DNA of 64,000 nt, taken from the NCBI RefSeq assembly GCF_000688295.1, contig NZ_JHZF01000011.1:590288-654287 (forward strand), written 5' to 3'. The stretch is from Pseudooceanicola nanhaiensis DSM 18065. Its GTDB lineage: Bacteria > Pseudomonadota > Alphaproteobacteria > Rhodobacterales > Rhodobacteraceae. Of this stretch, positions 18,970 through 28,383 are shown one piece after another (position 1 is the first letter of the stretch; each line of letters begins with the position of its first letter). Both the position numbers and the translations under genes were made by a program. The notes below the pieces were generated by a model. The model searched no databases. It was not told where the DNA came from and worked only from the letters and a program-made list of their open reading frames with translations.

Positions 18970-19104
18970 GCCGACGCTACCACATCTATGCAAGCGACGC
19001 GAGCAATTCGCGAGATCTTGCGGGGGTGCCGACAAAGCTCGGCGGAGGCATACGTCACTTTCCGCGCATCGCCGGCACGGCGGCCGGCCCATGCCGCGCC
19101 AGCC

Positions 19105-19119
19105 TTCCGCATTGCGGAA
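19105..19119. promoter_or_regulatory. Inverted repeat TTCCGC-N3-GCGGAA (site 1)
   Basis: Perfect 6-bp half-sites around ATT. The same sequence with a different spacer occurs at 42504–42518. The pattern resembles operators of IclR-family regulators. Here it lies just past the pyrE stop and 300 bp upstream of dnaB, so the controlled gene is unclear. Confidence 0.4.
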
Positions 19120-19164
19120 TTGCGCGCCTGCCGGCCGGGCCGCCCCGGCCGCCCGGCCGAATCG

Positions 19165-19845
19165 TCAGCCGTTCCGGCGGGCCTCCTGCCATTCCCGCGG
19201 CGCGGCGAGGAAGCGTTCGACCTCGGCCAGGGTCTCGGCGTCGAAGGCCTCGCGACGGCGTGCCTCGGCCAGCACGTCCCACCAGGTGCAGAGGTGATGC
19301 AGGCTCACGCCATGATCTCCCAGCGTCTTCTCGGTCTGGGGGAAGATGCCGTAATAGAAGATCACCGCCGTATGCGCACAGGAGGCGCCGGTCTCGCGGA
19401 TCGCGTCCACGAAGGAGATCTTCGAGCCGCCGTCGGTGGTGAGGTCCTCGACCAGCAGGACCCGCTGGCCTTCGCTCATCTGGCCCTCGATCCGGGCGTT
19501 CCGGCCGTAGCCCTTGGGTTTCTTGCGCACATAGGTCATCGGCAGCGCCATGCGCTCGGCGACGAGGGCCGCGAAGGGAATGCCCGCCGTCTCGCCGCCC
19601 GCGATGTTGTCGAAGGCCTCGAGGCCTGCGTTCCGCATCACGGTGACGGTCAGGAAGTCCATCAGGGTGGACCGGATGCGCGGGTAGGAGATCAGCTTCC
19701 GGCAGTCGATATAGGTCGGCCCCTGAAGCCCGGAGGCATAGGTATAGGGCTCGGCCGCGTTGAAATGCACCGCCTCGATGTCGAGCAGCATGCCGGCGGA
19801 GAGGCGGGCGATTTCCTCGGGCGAGGGATAGGACGAGGGGATCAT
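19165..19845 (-). CDS. pyrE: Orotate phosphoribosyltransferase
   Basis: Pyrimidine synthesis: orotate plus PRPP to OMP. The 226-residue protein has the PRPP-binding motif [13 protein letters not shown], the [11 protein letters not shown] segment and the flexible loop [10 protein letters not shown]. It follows pyrC on the minus strand, with a ~110-bp structured repeat between the two, so coexpression may be modulated. Confidence 0.95.
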   Translation of the reverse strand: MIPSSYPSPEEIARLSAGMLLDIEAVHFNAAEPYTYASGLQGPTYIDCRKLISYPRIRSTLMDFLTVTVMRNAGLEAFDNIAGGETAGIPFAALVAERMALPMTYVRKKPKGYGRNARIEGQMSEGQRVLLVEDLTTDGGSKISFVDAIRETGASCAHTAVIFYYGIFPQTEKTLGDHGVSLHHLCTWWDVLAEARRREAFDAETLAEVERFLAAPREWQEARRNG

Positions 19846-19877
19846 GCGGAAGGTCTCCTGTAGGCGAAGGTCCCGTG

Positions 19878-19991
19878 CTTCATCTTTCCATAAATACTCT
19901 CGCCGAAGGCGAAATCGTCACGGGGCCTTGCCCCGTGATCGCCGCCGATGGCGGCGATGCCTCCGGCGGGAGTATTTTCGGAAAGATGAAG
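19878..19991. repeat. Cruciform-like repeat between pyrC and pyrE
   Basis: A 114-bp element with 28-bp terminal inverted arms (19878–19905 and 19964–19991) that match at 25 of 28 positions; the outer end reads cttcatctttcc. Inside are two further perfect hairpins, cacgggg/ccccgtg (19919–19937) and atcgccgcc/ggcggcgat (19938–19958). The outer arm resembles the cttcctcttgccgaaaat arm of the short module seen elsewhere in the window, suggesting a divergent relative. It could be a MITE-like relic, a terminator or an mRNA structure. Confidence 0.75.
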
Positions 19992-19998
19992 CCGGGGG

Positions 19999-21039
19999 TC
20001 AGGCATCGACCCGCCAGTGCAGCGGGAAGCCGGGGTCGAAGACGGTCACGGGGCCGTCGCCGCCCTCGATCTTGGCGGGATAGGTGACGGGGTCGCCCCT
20101 GGTCAGGGTGATCGTCTCCTCGTTGGGCGCGAGGAAGTAGTAGGCCGGGCCGTTGAGCGAGGTGAACGCCTCGAGCCTGTCGAGCGCGTTTTCCCGTTCG
20201 AACACCTCCGCCAGAACCGACATCGTGTTCGTCGCCGTGAAGCAGCCGGCGCAGCCGCAGGCATGTTCCTTCAGCGCGTCCACATGCGGCGCGCTGTCGG
20301 TGCCGAGGAAGAACCGCGCGGCGCCCGAGGTTGCGGCCTTGACCAGCGCGCGCTGGTGCGTGGCGCGCTTGGCGACCGGCAGGCAGTAGTAATGCGGCCT
20401 GATGCCGCCCACGAGGAGGTGGTTGCGGTTGATGACGAGGTGGTGCGTGGTGATCGTCGCGCCGAGGTTCTCGTCCGCGTCCGTCACGTAATCCACGGCG
20501 TCCGAGGTGGTGATGTGCTCCATCACCACGCGCAGCCCCGGATGGGCGCGCCGGATCGGGTCCAGCACCTTGTCGATGAAGACCGCCTCGCGGTCGAAGA
20601 TGTCGACCTCGGGCGCCGTCACCTCGCCATGGGTGCAGAGCGGCAGCCCGATCTCGGCCATGCAGTCGAGCACGCCGCGGATCTTCTCGAAATCGCGCAC
20701 CCCCGAGGCCGAGTTCGTCGTGGCCCCCGCCGGGTAGAGCTTCACCGCGGTGATCAGCCCCGAGGCATGGGCCGCGCGCACGTCGGCCGGGTCGGTCTCC
20801 TCGGTCAGGTAGAGCGTCATCAGCGGCCTGAACGCCATGCCCTCGGGCAGGGCCGCCATGATCCGGTCGCGGTAGGCCGCGGCGTCGGCGGAGGTGACCA
20901 CCGGCGGCACGAGGTTCGGCATGATGATGGCGCGGGCGAAGTGGCGCGCGGATTCCGGCAGCACGGCCTTCAGCATCGCGCCGTCGCGCAGGTGCAGGTG
21001 CCAGTCGTCCGGGCGGCGGAGGGTGAGGCTCTGGGTCAT
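19999..21039 (-). CDS. pyrC: Dihydroorotase
   Basis: Cyclises carbamoyl-aspartate to dihydroorotate in pyrimidine synthesis. The 346-residue E. coli-type enzyme starts [20 protein letters not shown], with the HxH zinc motif. It has [13 protein letters not shown] with the bridging Lys, HGEV and later zinc histidines in MEHITT, and the catalytic Asp in LGTDSAPH. An open frame upstream to 21774 belongs to the wrong frame of the next gene. It lies directly after the glycan locus on the same strand. Confidence 0.95.
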   Translation of the reverse strand: MTQSLTLRRPDDWHLHLRDGAMLKAVLPESARHFARAIIMPNLVPPVVTSADAAAYRDRIMAALPEGMAFRPLMTLYLTEETDPADVRAAHASGLITAVKLYPAGATTNSASGVRDFEKIRGVLDCMAEIGLPLCTHGEVTAPEVDIFDREAVFIDKVLDPIRRAHPGLRVVMEHITTSDAVDYVTDADENLGATITTHHLVINRNHLLVGGIRPHYYCLPVAKRATHQRALVKAATSGAARFFLGTDSAPHVDALKEHACGCAGCFTATNTMSVLAEVFERENALDRLEAFTSLNGPAYYFLAPNEETITLTRGDPVTYPAKIEGGDGPVTVFDPGFPLHWRVDA

Positions 21040-21083
21040 GGCCAGCGCATAGCGCAGCCCCCGCGGCTTTTCCAGCCCCGCGA

Positions 21084-22043
21084 TCAGCCGGAGCGCGCCG
21101 CCTCCGCCTCCGCCTCCGCCTCGGGCGCCGGGGCCGCGGCTTCGAGCGTCTCGAGCCGCCGGGCGAAGCGCGGCGCCTTCATCCGCGAGACCACGTTGCG
21201 GCAGAGCGCGAGGGCCAGGCCCGGCCGCTCCGCGGCCTCGACGGCGGCCAGGAGGCGGCGGAGGTAGGGCGGGTGGCTGCGCCGGGTCCGCGCCAGCCGC
21301 GCGAAGCTCCGGGGCGTCAGCCGTCCGGTGCCGGCAAGCTCCAGCAGGCGGGGCAGGATGCGCATGGTCTTGAGGTCGGTCTCGATCGCCGGGCCCATCC
21401 GGCGCATCCGCAGGTAGGTGACGTTCGGGCGCCGGAAGAGCGCGGCATGGGCCGCGTCCTGCAGGATCGTCGGGTCGAAGATGACGAAGGCACGCTCGGC
21501 CGCCTCGATCATGTCGGGCGCGAAGCCGTAGCGGTCCGTGAAATCGACGCGCCGCATCTCGGGGAAGCGGTCGTCCCAGAGCGTCAGCCCCGGATCGAGC
21601 GTCGCCTGCGGCGCGACGGCCAGCACGGTGGCGCCCGGCGCGGCGACCGAGAAGGCCGCCGCGGCATAGCCGCAGGGGCCCGCGCCGTAGAACACCACCC
21701 GCTCGAAATCCTCGAGGAAGCCGTCGTCGATCAGCCTGTCGAAGAAGCCGTAGACCTTTGGATCGCGGAACCACGTGTCGGTGTCGCTGGCGATGCAGAG
21801 GTGCGACCAGCCATGATCGCGCACCATCTGCCAGCCCAGCGGTTCGCCCTCGGTGCGGATCGCGGGCAGGGTCTCGAAGGTGACGAGCAGGGTCACGCCC
21901 CGTTCGACCAGCGCGGCGAAATGGTGCTTGCCGAGCGGCTGGAAATAGCCGTGCTCCTCGGCGATGTCGACGAATTCGCGCAGCCAGTCAGACGCGTCCA
22001 GCCCCGCGAGCGACCGGCCGAACGCCGTGTCCGTCTCGTTCAT
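21084..22043 (-). CDS. Hypothetical protein of the glycosyltransferase/sulfotransferase locus
   Basis: 319 residues, no signal peptide. The middle has [16 protein letters not shown], a glycine-rich turn like an α/β-hydrolase elbow or dinucleotide loop, followed by [12 protein letters not shown]. Relatives in this family are, as I recall, sometimes named phosphoadenosine phosphosulfate reductase, but the true reductase C-terminal ECGIH signature is absent. The C-terminus ends in an Ala/Glu repeat encoded by four gcctcc hexamers (about 21109–21133). It is last in the glycan locus, 107 bp after the GT gene. Function unknown. Confidence 0.65.
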   Translation of the reverse strand: MNETDTAFGRSLAGLDASDWLREFVDIAEEHGYFQPLGKHHFAALVERGVTLLVTFETLPAIRTEGEPLGWQMVRDHGWSHLCIASDTDTWFRDPKVYGFFDRLIDDGFLEDFERVVFYGAGPCGYAAAAFSVAAPGATVLAVAPQATLDPGLTLWDDRFPEMRRVDFTDRYGFAPDMIEAAERAFVIFDPTILQDAAHAALFRRPNVTYLRMRRMGPAIETDLKTMRILPRLLELAGTGRLTPRSFARLARTRRSHPPYLRRLLAAVEAAERPGLALALCRNVVSRMKAPRFARRLETLEAAAPAPEAEAEAEAARSG

Positions 22044-22150
22044 CTTGTCCCCCGTACCCCGTCCGTCCCCGAAGGAGCGGTCCGGCTGTCATCCTGCATC
22101 ATAACCGCAGCGGCGCGAAGGTCCGCGTGGAATTGTCGCCGTTTCGGCAA

Positions 22151-23215
22151 TTATGCACCGGTTTCATCCGAATTGTCCTTGCGGCGCGCAAGGTTCGCCC
22201 GCCGGATCAGGAACCGCGCGGCATTCTCGGTCACCGTTCGGCTGGGCGGCGTCATCAGCAGCCGGCCGAAGAGCGCACGGTAGGGCTCCTCCAGCATCAG
22301 CGCCTCGAATCGCGTGCGGCGCCAGCGGGCGGCGGCATGGTGCAGGCGCGCCACCTCCGCGTCCGCCATCAGGCGCGCGCGCTCCGCCTCGGCCTCGGGC
22401 GCAAGCGCCAGGATCGTGCGGTCCTCGTCGGTGTTGAGGTTGCGTTCGATCCAGTAGTCGATGTCGAGCATGTCCCCGGAATGCACGGCGCGTCCCCGGT
22501 CGGCCTTGACCACGAAGCTCTCCATCGCGCCGAGCGGATAGTGGTTGAGCTGGGCCAGCCCGTTGTTCTTGCGGCCGTAGGGCGAGAAGATCTGCCCGGT
22601 CCGGAACTTCTCGTCGAGCGCGCGCCCCGAGGCGTCGAACCAGCGGGCAGAGGCCAGCCGCTCCGGATCCGGGTCGCGCGGCCGGTGCACGCCCAGCTTC
22701 CGGTAGGTGCCGTCGTTGCGGTACAGCGTCTTGAACATCGACGCCCGCCACGGCCATGTCAGCACCTCGGGCGCGGCGCGGGTGAACTGCCGGGTGACGG
22801 GCGCATCCTCGAACCGGATCACCTCGGCATTGCCGAAGAGCCGCCAGGTGAGCGTGATGGCCGTGGCCTCGGGGAGGGCGGCGATCAGGTCGGGCAGGCG
22901 ATGCGCGCCCGTATGGACATTGACGAACTCGTCCACGTCGAGCGTGAGGATCCAGTCCGCCGTGCGCACCACCGGCAGGGTGTCCGCGATCTTCAGCGCG
23001 GTGAACTGGATGCCGCCGTTCTCGTAGGGGCCGTCGTTGCGGATGTGGGTCAGCGCCCCGAGCTCCTGCAGCCGGTCGAGCAGCAGGTCGGTGCAGTCGT
23101 CGCAATCGTTCGAAAAGACCACGAAATCGGTGAAGCCTGTCGCGCGGTGATGCGCGAGCCATTCGAGCAGGAAGGCGCCCTCGTTACGGACGCAAAGGAT
23201 GGCAAGGAATTTCAT
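22151..23215 (-). CDS. Glycosyltransferase family 2 protein
   Basis: A 354-residue cytoplasmic glycosyltransferase. The start MKFLAILCVRNEGAFLLEW is the first strand of the GT-A fold. DCDDCTDLLLDRL follows and the metal-binding DVDEF motif is in ILTLDVDEFVNV at about residue 105. The YPLGAMESFVVK segment is shared with the two other GT genes of this locus. The second half is helical. Substrates unknown. Confidence 0.88.
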   Translation of the reverse strand: MKFLAILCVRNEGAFLLEWLAHHRATGFTDFVVFSNDCDDCTDLLLDRLQELGALTHIRNDGPYENGGIQFTALKIADTLPVVRTADWILTLDVDEFVNVHTGAHRLPDLIAALPEATAITLTWRLFGNAEVIRFEDAPVTRQFTRAAPEVLTWPWRASMFKTLYRNDGTYRKLGVHRPRDPDPERLASARWFDASGRALDEKFRTGQIFSPYGRKNNGLAQLNHYPLGAMESFVVKADRGRAVHSGDMLDIDYWIERNLNTDEDRTILALAPEAEAERARLMADAEVARLHHAAARWRRTRFEALMLEEPYRALFGRLLMTPPSRTVTENAARFLIRRANLARRKDNSDETGA

Positions 23216-23246
23216 CCTGTTATCGGCCGATCTTCGTTCATTGCCT

Positions 23247-25574
23247 TCAGCTTTCCATGTCGAGCGCCAGGGCATAGGCCACCCGCTCGGTCCCGTTCAG
23301 CCGGATGCCGAGCGCCTGGTCGTAGAGCGCGCGGAACTCCGGGGTGTTCCGCAGCTCCTCCGCCTTGGCGCGGTGCCAGCCGAGACCCGCGGCATGCAAT
23401 GCCTCGAGCGCGGGGTCGGCGCGCAGGCGGGCCATTTCGGTCTTCAGCCGGGGCAGGTTGCGTTGGATCGTGACGTCCCGCGTGTCGTTCCAGTCCATCC
23501 GGATCCAGTAGTTCAAGCCGATCGCGCGGTCGACATGCAGAGCCCGGCCGCGCTGGCGTTTCACGAGGTAGCTGTCGGCCGATCGCAGGGCATAGTGGTT
23601 CAGCTGCACGAGGTCGTAGCCGATCGAGCGCCGCGAATTGCGCCAGCCGTTCCGGACCACCTGCGGACCCATCGGCGCACCCGAGCCGTTCACCCAGGTG
23701 ATCTCGTCCACGCGGTCGGGATCGGGCCTGTTGGGCCGGTGGCAGGAGAGCCGGGAATAGACCCCGTTGTTGCGGAAGAGGGTCTTGAAACCCCAGGCCG
23801 TATGCGGCTTCGGGGCGAATTTCGGGGCGCAGGAGGTGAACTGCGCGATCACCGGCCGGTCCTTTATCCGCGTCACGCCGTCATGCCCGAAGAGACGCCA
23901 GGTCATCGCGATGTTGGTCGCGTCGCCGGTGCGGGCGAAGAGGTCCCCGAGCGTCCCGTTGCCGCAGCGGATGTTCACGAATTCGTCCACGTCGATATGG
24001 GCGATCCATGCGGCGTTGCGGAAGACGGGCTCCGCCATCGCCGCATCGAGCGCGCATTGCTGCGGGGAATTGCCGGTCCAGCCAGTGTTGTCGCGATGAT
24101 GGACCACGCCCATCTCGTCCAGACGGGCGAGTATGGCGTCGGTCCCGTCCGAGCAATCGTTGGTGTAGATCAGGAACGTGTCGAAGCCGATCGCACGGTG
24201 ATAGGCGATCCATTCGAGGACGTAGGGCGCCTCGTCCTTCATGCAGGCGACGATCAGGTTGCCGGAGGAGCCGGGGCCGGGCGTCCGGGCCGGGGCAGGC
24301 GCGTAGGGCGTGCCGGGCGTTTCCTCGTCCACGCTGCCCAGGCGGTTGTGCGGCCGGAAGGGTGAGCGGAGGATCTCCTGATACTTGCGGATCGCCTCGG
24401 GCGGCATCTGCGCGCGGGCGGCCTCGGGCGGGAGGTCGGGCTTCTGGAGAGGTGCCGCCTGGCCGTCAAGCCGCGTGGCGGCCTTGGCCTCGGCGGTCGC
24501 CTTGTCGATCCGCCAGAGGAAGGCCGAGAGGTATTGCGAGGCGCGGAAGCCGTGGCGCGGGTCGGCCTCCTGCCAGGCGTCGGCGGGCGCGGGCGGCGGC
24601 GGTAGATGCAGGCCAGGATGGGACCGCTCCAGCCTCGAAAGCATCGGTGCGAACCTTTCGGAAATTCTGGAAAGAGACGCCGGATCAACCGGTTCTCCGT
24701 CTATCCTCATCTCTTCCATGAAACGCATCTGAAGCGGCCGCGGCAGGACCCGGTCGCGTCGCGCCAGCATCCGCAATGTGAGCGCGTTGAAGGCGCGGCC
24801 CCGGGCGAGCCATGCGGCCGATGGCGGCTCGGGCGGCGTGGCAGGCTCGGCCTTGCCGATCCGGGGCTCGATCCCGAAGGCCGTGCGGATCTCCTCCGTC
24901 GCGCCGGGGCCCCAGATGCTCTCATCGGTGGAGCGGAGCGCCACCCGTCCCGCTCCGAACACGCTTTCCCAATGGCTTGCGAGGCGTTCGTAATCCAGCC
25001 AGAAGGCCGGGCCCTGCACCTCGGCAAAGATCCCGGCCGCCGGATCGGCCCCGGGCGTCGCGGCAAGGGCAGCCTGCCACCACTCGGGCCCCAGCCCCAG
25101 CTCGACCTCCAACCCGGACGCGCGACCCTCGAGCACCTGCGCCGCGTAATGCCGGGCCAGCAGGGAGGCGGGCGCGTCCACGTGGGCCACCACCCGAATA
25201 TCGTTCGACCAGCCCGAGAGCATGTCCCGCAGCCGCTCCAGCTCGGACCGCCGCGCAAGGCCCTGGCCCAGCTGGACGGCCGAGAGCACCAGCGTCTCCG
25301 GCCGCTGCGCCGCGATCTCCCTGGCGAGCCCCGCCGTCACGTCCTCCCGCAACCGCGCCTGGCGCGCAGGCTCGGCAAAGCCGCGGTTGTCGCGCAGCGT
25401 GTCGACATGATCCGGGTCGCTCACCGCCATGAAGAGGCGCGTGTGGTTCTCGTTCCCGGGACTGCGCGGGAAGAGCACGCCCTTCGCGGCAAGCTGCCCG
25501 CGCTTGGCCGCCAGCACCGATTGCAGCCGCGCGACCGCCCGCGTGTCGACCCCGATGTGCAGGACGATCCTCAT
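23247..25574 (-). CDS. Sulfotransferase-like domain fused to family 2 glycosyltransferase
   Basis: 775 residues in two parts. The N-terminal ~430 residues look like a sulfotransferase of the HIG-x-KTGTT type (MRIVLHIGV… then LFPRSPGNENH, LVLSAVQLGQ). But the PAPS loop reads HIGVDTRAVARLQ, so the Lys and Thr/Ser that bind the 5'-phosphosulfate are missing. After a Pro/Ala linker the last ~320 residues are a GT-A glycosyltransferase (LIVACMKDEAPYVLEW, HIDVDEFVNIR, NHYALRSADSYLVKR). The start overlaps the next sulfotransferase gene by 4 bp. The dead-looking half may bind substrate. Confidence 0.8.
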   Translation of the reverse strand: MRIVLHIGVDTRAVARLQSVLAAKRGQLAAKGVLFPRSPGNENHTRLFMAVSDPDHVDTLRDNRGFAEPARQARLREDVTAGLAREIAAQRPETLVLSAVQLGQGLARRSELERLRDMLSGWSNDIRVVAHVDAPASLLARHYAAQVLEGRASGLEVELGLGPEWWQAALAATPGADPAAGIFAEVQGPAFWLDYERLASHWESVFGAGRVALRSTDESIWGPGATEEIRTAFGIEPRIGKAEPATPPEPPSAAWLARGRAFNALTLRMLARRDRVLPRPLQMRFMEEMRIDGEPVDPASLSRISERFAPMLSRLERSHPGLHLPPPPAPADAWQEADPRHGFRASQYLSAFLWRIDKATAEAKAATRLDGQAAPLQKPDLPPEAARAQMPPEAIRKYQEILRSPFRPHNRLGSVDEETPGTPYAPAPARTPGPGSSGNLIVACMKDEAPYVLEWIAYHRAIGFDTFLIYTNDCSDGTDAILARLDEMGVVHHRDNTGWTGNSPQQCALDAAMAEPVFRNAAWIAHIDVDEFVNIRCGNGTLGDLFARTGDATNIAMTWRLFGHDGVTRIKDRPVIAQFTSCAPKFAPKPHTAWGFKTLFRNNGVYSRLSCHRPNRPDPDRVDEITWVNGSGAPMGPQVVRNGWRNSRRSIGYDLVQLNHYALRSADSYLVKRQRGRALHVDRAIGLNYWIRMDWNDTRDVTIQRNLPRLKTEMARLRADPALEALHAAGLGWHRAKAEELRNTPEFRALYDQALGIRLNGTERVAYALALDMES

Positions 25575-26212
25575 CCCTTGCCCCCCGCAAGAGACGGATC
25601 GGGGTTCGGATTGGCGCGTCCCCACCACGGCAGTGCGATCCCGAGGAAATCGGCGAGCTGCTCGCGGGCATCCTCGGCCGCCACGTCGAGCATCAGGAAC
25701 TGCTCCGAGCGCGCCCCGAAGATGCGCCGCAGGTGCGCGTAATGCGCCTTGATCCAGGTGACCCGTTCCAGCGTCGTCTCTCCATACCCATTCGGCAGCC
25801 CCGGGATCTGCGCCCGCTGGAGCCGGTCGTTCATGTTGCTCCATGCCAGCATGGAGCGCGCAAGCAGCTTCGGCCGCCGGTGCGTGGCGACGAAGCGGAC
25901 GCCGTCGTGGTGGGTGCGGATCGCTTCGATCAGGCCGAAATCCATCTGCGGCCAGACCGACCGCGGGCCGGTGAGATACGAACATTCGGCGATCGCGTCG
26001 AAGGCGTCGAGCTCGGCCAGCGGATCGCCGGTGCGGAAATACCCGGCGTAGAGCAGATCGCCCACGAAACGCCGCCGCCTGTCCCCGGACCCAATCTCCG
26101 CCCCGGGGATCCGGTGGTCGGCGACCGAGAGCCCGGCGCGCTTCAGCGCCTCGCCCAGCGTGGTCGTGCCGCTCTTCGGCAGGCCGAGGTTGATGACCCT
26201 GAGCCGGCTCAC
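25571..26212 (-). CDS. Sulfotransferase family protein
   Basis: A 213-residue PAPS-dependent sulfotransferase. The start is GTG, overlapping the upstream gene's stop as GTGA; the first ATG lies too far inside. The 5'-phosphosulfate loop LGLPKSGTTTL is intact at the N-terminus, and the 3'-phosphate segment VATHRRPKLLARSMLAW is near residue 110. It is sandwiched between two glycosyltransferase genes with 4-bp overlaps on each side, so it probably sulfates the glycan those enzymes make. Confidence 0.88.
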   Translation of the reverse strand: MSRLRVINLGLPKSGTTTLGEALKRAGLSVADHRIPGAEIGSGDRRRRFVGDLLYAGYFRTGDPLAELDAFDAIAECSYLTGPRSVWPQMDFGLIEAIRTHHDGVRFVATHRRPKLLARSMLAWSNMNDRLQRAQIPGLPNGYGETTLERVTWIKAHYAHLRRIFGARSEQFLMLDVAAEDAREQLADFLGIALPWWGRANPNPDPSLAGGKG

Positions 26213-27234
26213 GGCGCGAGCCCCAGCTCGGCCAGCAGCGCCGCCTCGCGCGGGGGGAGCGTGCCCGCGGCCTTCAGCTGCGCCCGCAGGGCGCGGTATC
26301 CGGGCTGCGTGTCCAGCGCGGCGCATTTCGCGCGGTGCAGCGCCACGGCCTCCGCGTGCAGCGCGGCGACGCCGGGCAGGTCCTTCAGCGCGGCGATCTC
26401 GCGCTCGAGCGCCGGCAGGTGGCGCAGGATGCTGCGGTCCTGCCAGGCGATGTCGGCCCGCTCGCGCCAGTAGGTGTCGTCGAAGGCGCGGTTCTCGCGG
26501 TTCACGTCGCCGCGGTCGGTCTTCACGAGGTAGCTGTCGAGCGAGCGCAGCGCATAGTGGTTGAGCGTGGCGAACGCGCGCGCGCCGCGGGCCGGGAACT
26601 TGCGGATCCGCCGCTCATGCGCCGCGCGCAGGAAATTGTCGGGCACCGGGCGGCCGGATCCGTCGGTCCAGACCGGGGCGGCCTTCGCGGATTTCCGGAC
26701 GAAGGGCCGGTGCGCGCCGAGATACTGCAAGGGAAAGTCCCCGCGGACCAGCGTCTTGACCTCGATCGCGGTCTCGCTGCACCAGATGTCGGGATTGTGG
26801 GACCGGGTGAATTGCGCGATCACCGGCCGGTCCTCGAACCGCTCCACGCCATCGTTGCCGAAGAACTGGAAATGCACCGAGATCGCCTGCGGATCGCCGC
26901 AGGCTGCGATCAGGGCGGGAATCGTGTGGCCCTCGGCGTGGATGTTCAGGAACTCGTCCACATCCGCGACCCAGAGCCAGTCGGCCTCGGACACCACCGC
27001 CTGGCGCCTTGCGTCCTTCAGCGCCTCCATCTGGTAATTGCGCCCCTCGGCCGGGTTGGGCAGGTGCGTCACCAGCCCGTGACCCGCCAGCGCGTCGAGC
27101 AGCCTGTCGGTGCCATCGGTGCAATCGTTCGAATAGACCAGGAACCCGGTGACCCCGATCAGCCGGTTGAAGGCGATCCATTCCAGCAGGAAGGGCCCTT
27201 CGTTCTTCACGCAGGTGACGGCGGTTATGCGCAT
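26209..27234 (-). CDS. Glycosyltransferase family 2 protein
   Basis: A 341-residue enzyme, first gene of the minus-strand glycan locus. It has the start MRITAVTCVKNEGPFLLEW, the YSNDCTDGTDRLLD segment, the DVDEF metal motif in LWVADVDEFLNI, and NHYALRSLDSYLVKT. It is a clear paralogue of the other two GT domains in the locus. The 229 bp upstream, shared with the divergent MoxR gene, should hold its promoter, but I see no convincing hexamers. Confidence 0.88.
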   Translation of the reverse strand: MRITAVTCVKNEGPFLLEWIAFNRLIGVTGFLVYSNDCTDGTDRLLDALAGHGLVTHLPNPAEGRNYQMEALKDARRQAVVSEADWLWVADVDEFLNIHAEGHTIPALIAACGDPQAISVHFQFFGNDGVERFEDRPVIAQFTRSHNPDIWCSETAIEVKTLVRGDFPLQYLGAHRPFVRKSAKAAPVWTDGSGRPVPDNFLRAAHERRIRKFPARGARAFATLNHYALRSLDSYLVKTDRGDVNRENRAFDDTYWRERADIAWQDRSILRHLPALEREIAALKDLPGVAALHAEAVALHRAKCAALDTQPGYRALRAQLKAAGTLPPREAALLAELGLAP

Positions 27235-27463
27235 CTCCGCGCCTCCGCCTGTTTGCTCGGTGCCATTCTGTCGCTCGCAGCCTCTCGGGCGCGGTTGAAC
27301 CGTCTTTCCTTGGCCAAAAGATGACCCGATCGGGGAGTTTGCGTCAATCGTCCGCCCCGGTTTCGCCACGGCAGCCGTGACTTCTGCACGAGGCGCGCGC
27401 CCGGCGGCTTGACTGCGCCGCGCCGGGGTGCAGGCTGGCGCGGGCAGAGGGGAAGGGACGCGC

Positions 27464-28375
27464 ATGCAGGCACCCGGAAGTATCGACGCGATGCAGCAGA
27501 CGCTGGGCCGGGCGGGCTACGTCGCCTCCCGTCCGCTTGCCACGGTGGCCTTCCTCGCGCTGCGGCTCGGGCGGCCGCTCTTTCTGGAGGGCGAGGCCGG
27601 GACCGGCAAGACCGAGATCGCGCGCACGCTGGCCGCCACGCTCGGGCGCGACCTGATCCGGCTGCAATGCTACGAGGGGCTGGATGCGACGACGGCGGTC
27701 TACGAATGGAATTTCGCCGCGCAGATGATCGCGATCCGCACCGCCGAGGCGGCGGGAAACGCCGACGCGGAGCTGCTGAACCGGGATCTCTTCGGCCCCG
27801 ACTTCCTGATCGAACGGCCGCTCCTGCAGGCCATGCGCCCGCATGAGAACGGCCCGCCCGTCCTGCTGATCGACGAGATCGACCGCGCCGACGAACCCTT
27901 CGAGGCCTTCCTGCTCGAGGCGCTCTCGGACCACCAGGTGACGATCCCCGAGCTCGGCACGATCCGCGCGCCCGAACCGCCGATCGTGGTGCTGACCTCG
28001 AACCGCACGCGCGAGGTCCATGATGCGCTGAAGCGCCGCTGCCTCTACCACTGGGTCGATTACCCGGACTTCGCGGCCGAGATGGAGATCCTGGCCGCCC
28101 GCGTGCCCGAGGCCGGCGCCCGGCTCGCGCAGGAGGTCACGGGCTTCGTCCAGCGTCTGCGGGCCGAGGACCTCTTCAAGCGGCCCGGCGTGGCCGAGAC
28201 GATCGACTGGGCGAAATGCCTGCTCGCCCTCGACGCGGTCGCGCTCAGCCCCGAGCTCATCTCGGACACGCTGGGCGCCGTGCTGAAATACCAGGACGAC
28301 ATCGCCCGGATGGAGGGCTCCGAGGCCGCCCGCCTCCTGTCCGAGGTCCGCGCGCGCCTCGGACCCGCCGCATGA
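27464..28375 (+). CDS. MoxR/CoxD-type AAA+ ATPase
   Basis: A 303-residue AAA+ ATPase with Walker A GEAGTGKTE, Walker B VLLIDEIDRAD, sensor VVLTSNRTRE and a MoxR-type C-terminal lid. A strong agaggggaaggga ribosome site lies before the ATG. With a CoxE-type partner next door it matches CoxD, which helps mature the active site of Mo-containing CO dehydrogenase; the related MoxR/VWA pairs are general metalloprotein chaperones. It is separated from the CoxE gene by a structured repeat. Confidence 0.9.
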   Translation: MQAPGSIDAMQQTLGRAGYVASRPLATVAFLALRLGRPLFLEGEAGTGKTEIARTLAATLGRDLIRLQCYEGLDATTAVYEWNFAAQMIAIRTAEAAGNADAELLNRDLFGPDFLIERPLLQAMRPHENGPPVLLIDEIDRADEPFEAFLLEALSDHQVTIPELGTIRAPEPPIVVLTSNRTREVHDALKRRCLYHWVDYPDFAAEMEILAARVPEAGARLAQEVTGFVQRLRAEDLFKRPGVAETIDWAKCLLALDAVALSPELISDTLGAVLKYQDDIARMEGSEAARLLSEVRARLGPAA

Positions 28376-28383
28376 CCGGGCCC

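Larger units (their letters stand above)
18804..19164. other. Gene-free region upstream of dnaB
   Basis: About 360 bp between the pyrE stop and the dnaB start, both on the minus strand. It is less GC-rich around 18900–19020 and holds the dnaB promoter, two DnaA-box-like sequences and a perfect TTCCGC/GCGGAA inverted repeat, each listed separately. No coding frame here looks real. Confidence 0.6.

Noticed and set aside
21084-22043. Phosphoadenosine phosphosulfate reductase
   Set aside because: Despite the sulfotransferase neighbours, the reductase ECGIH-type motif and adenylation loop are not visible.
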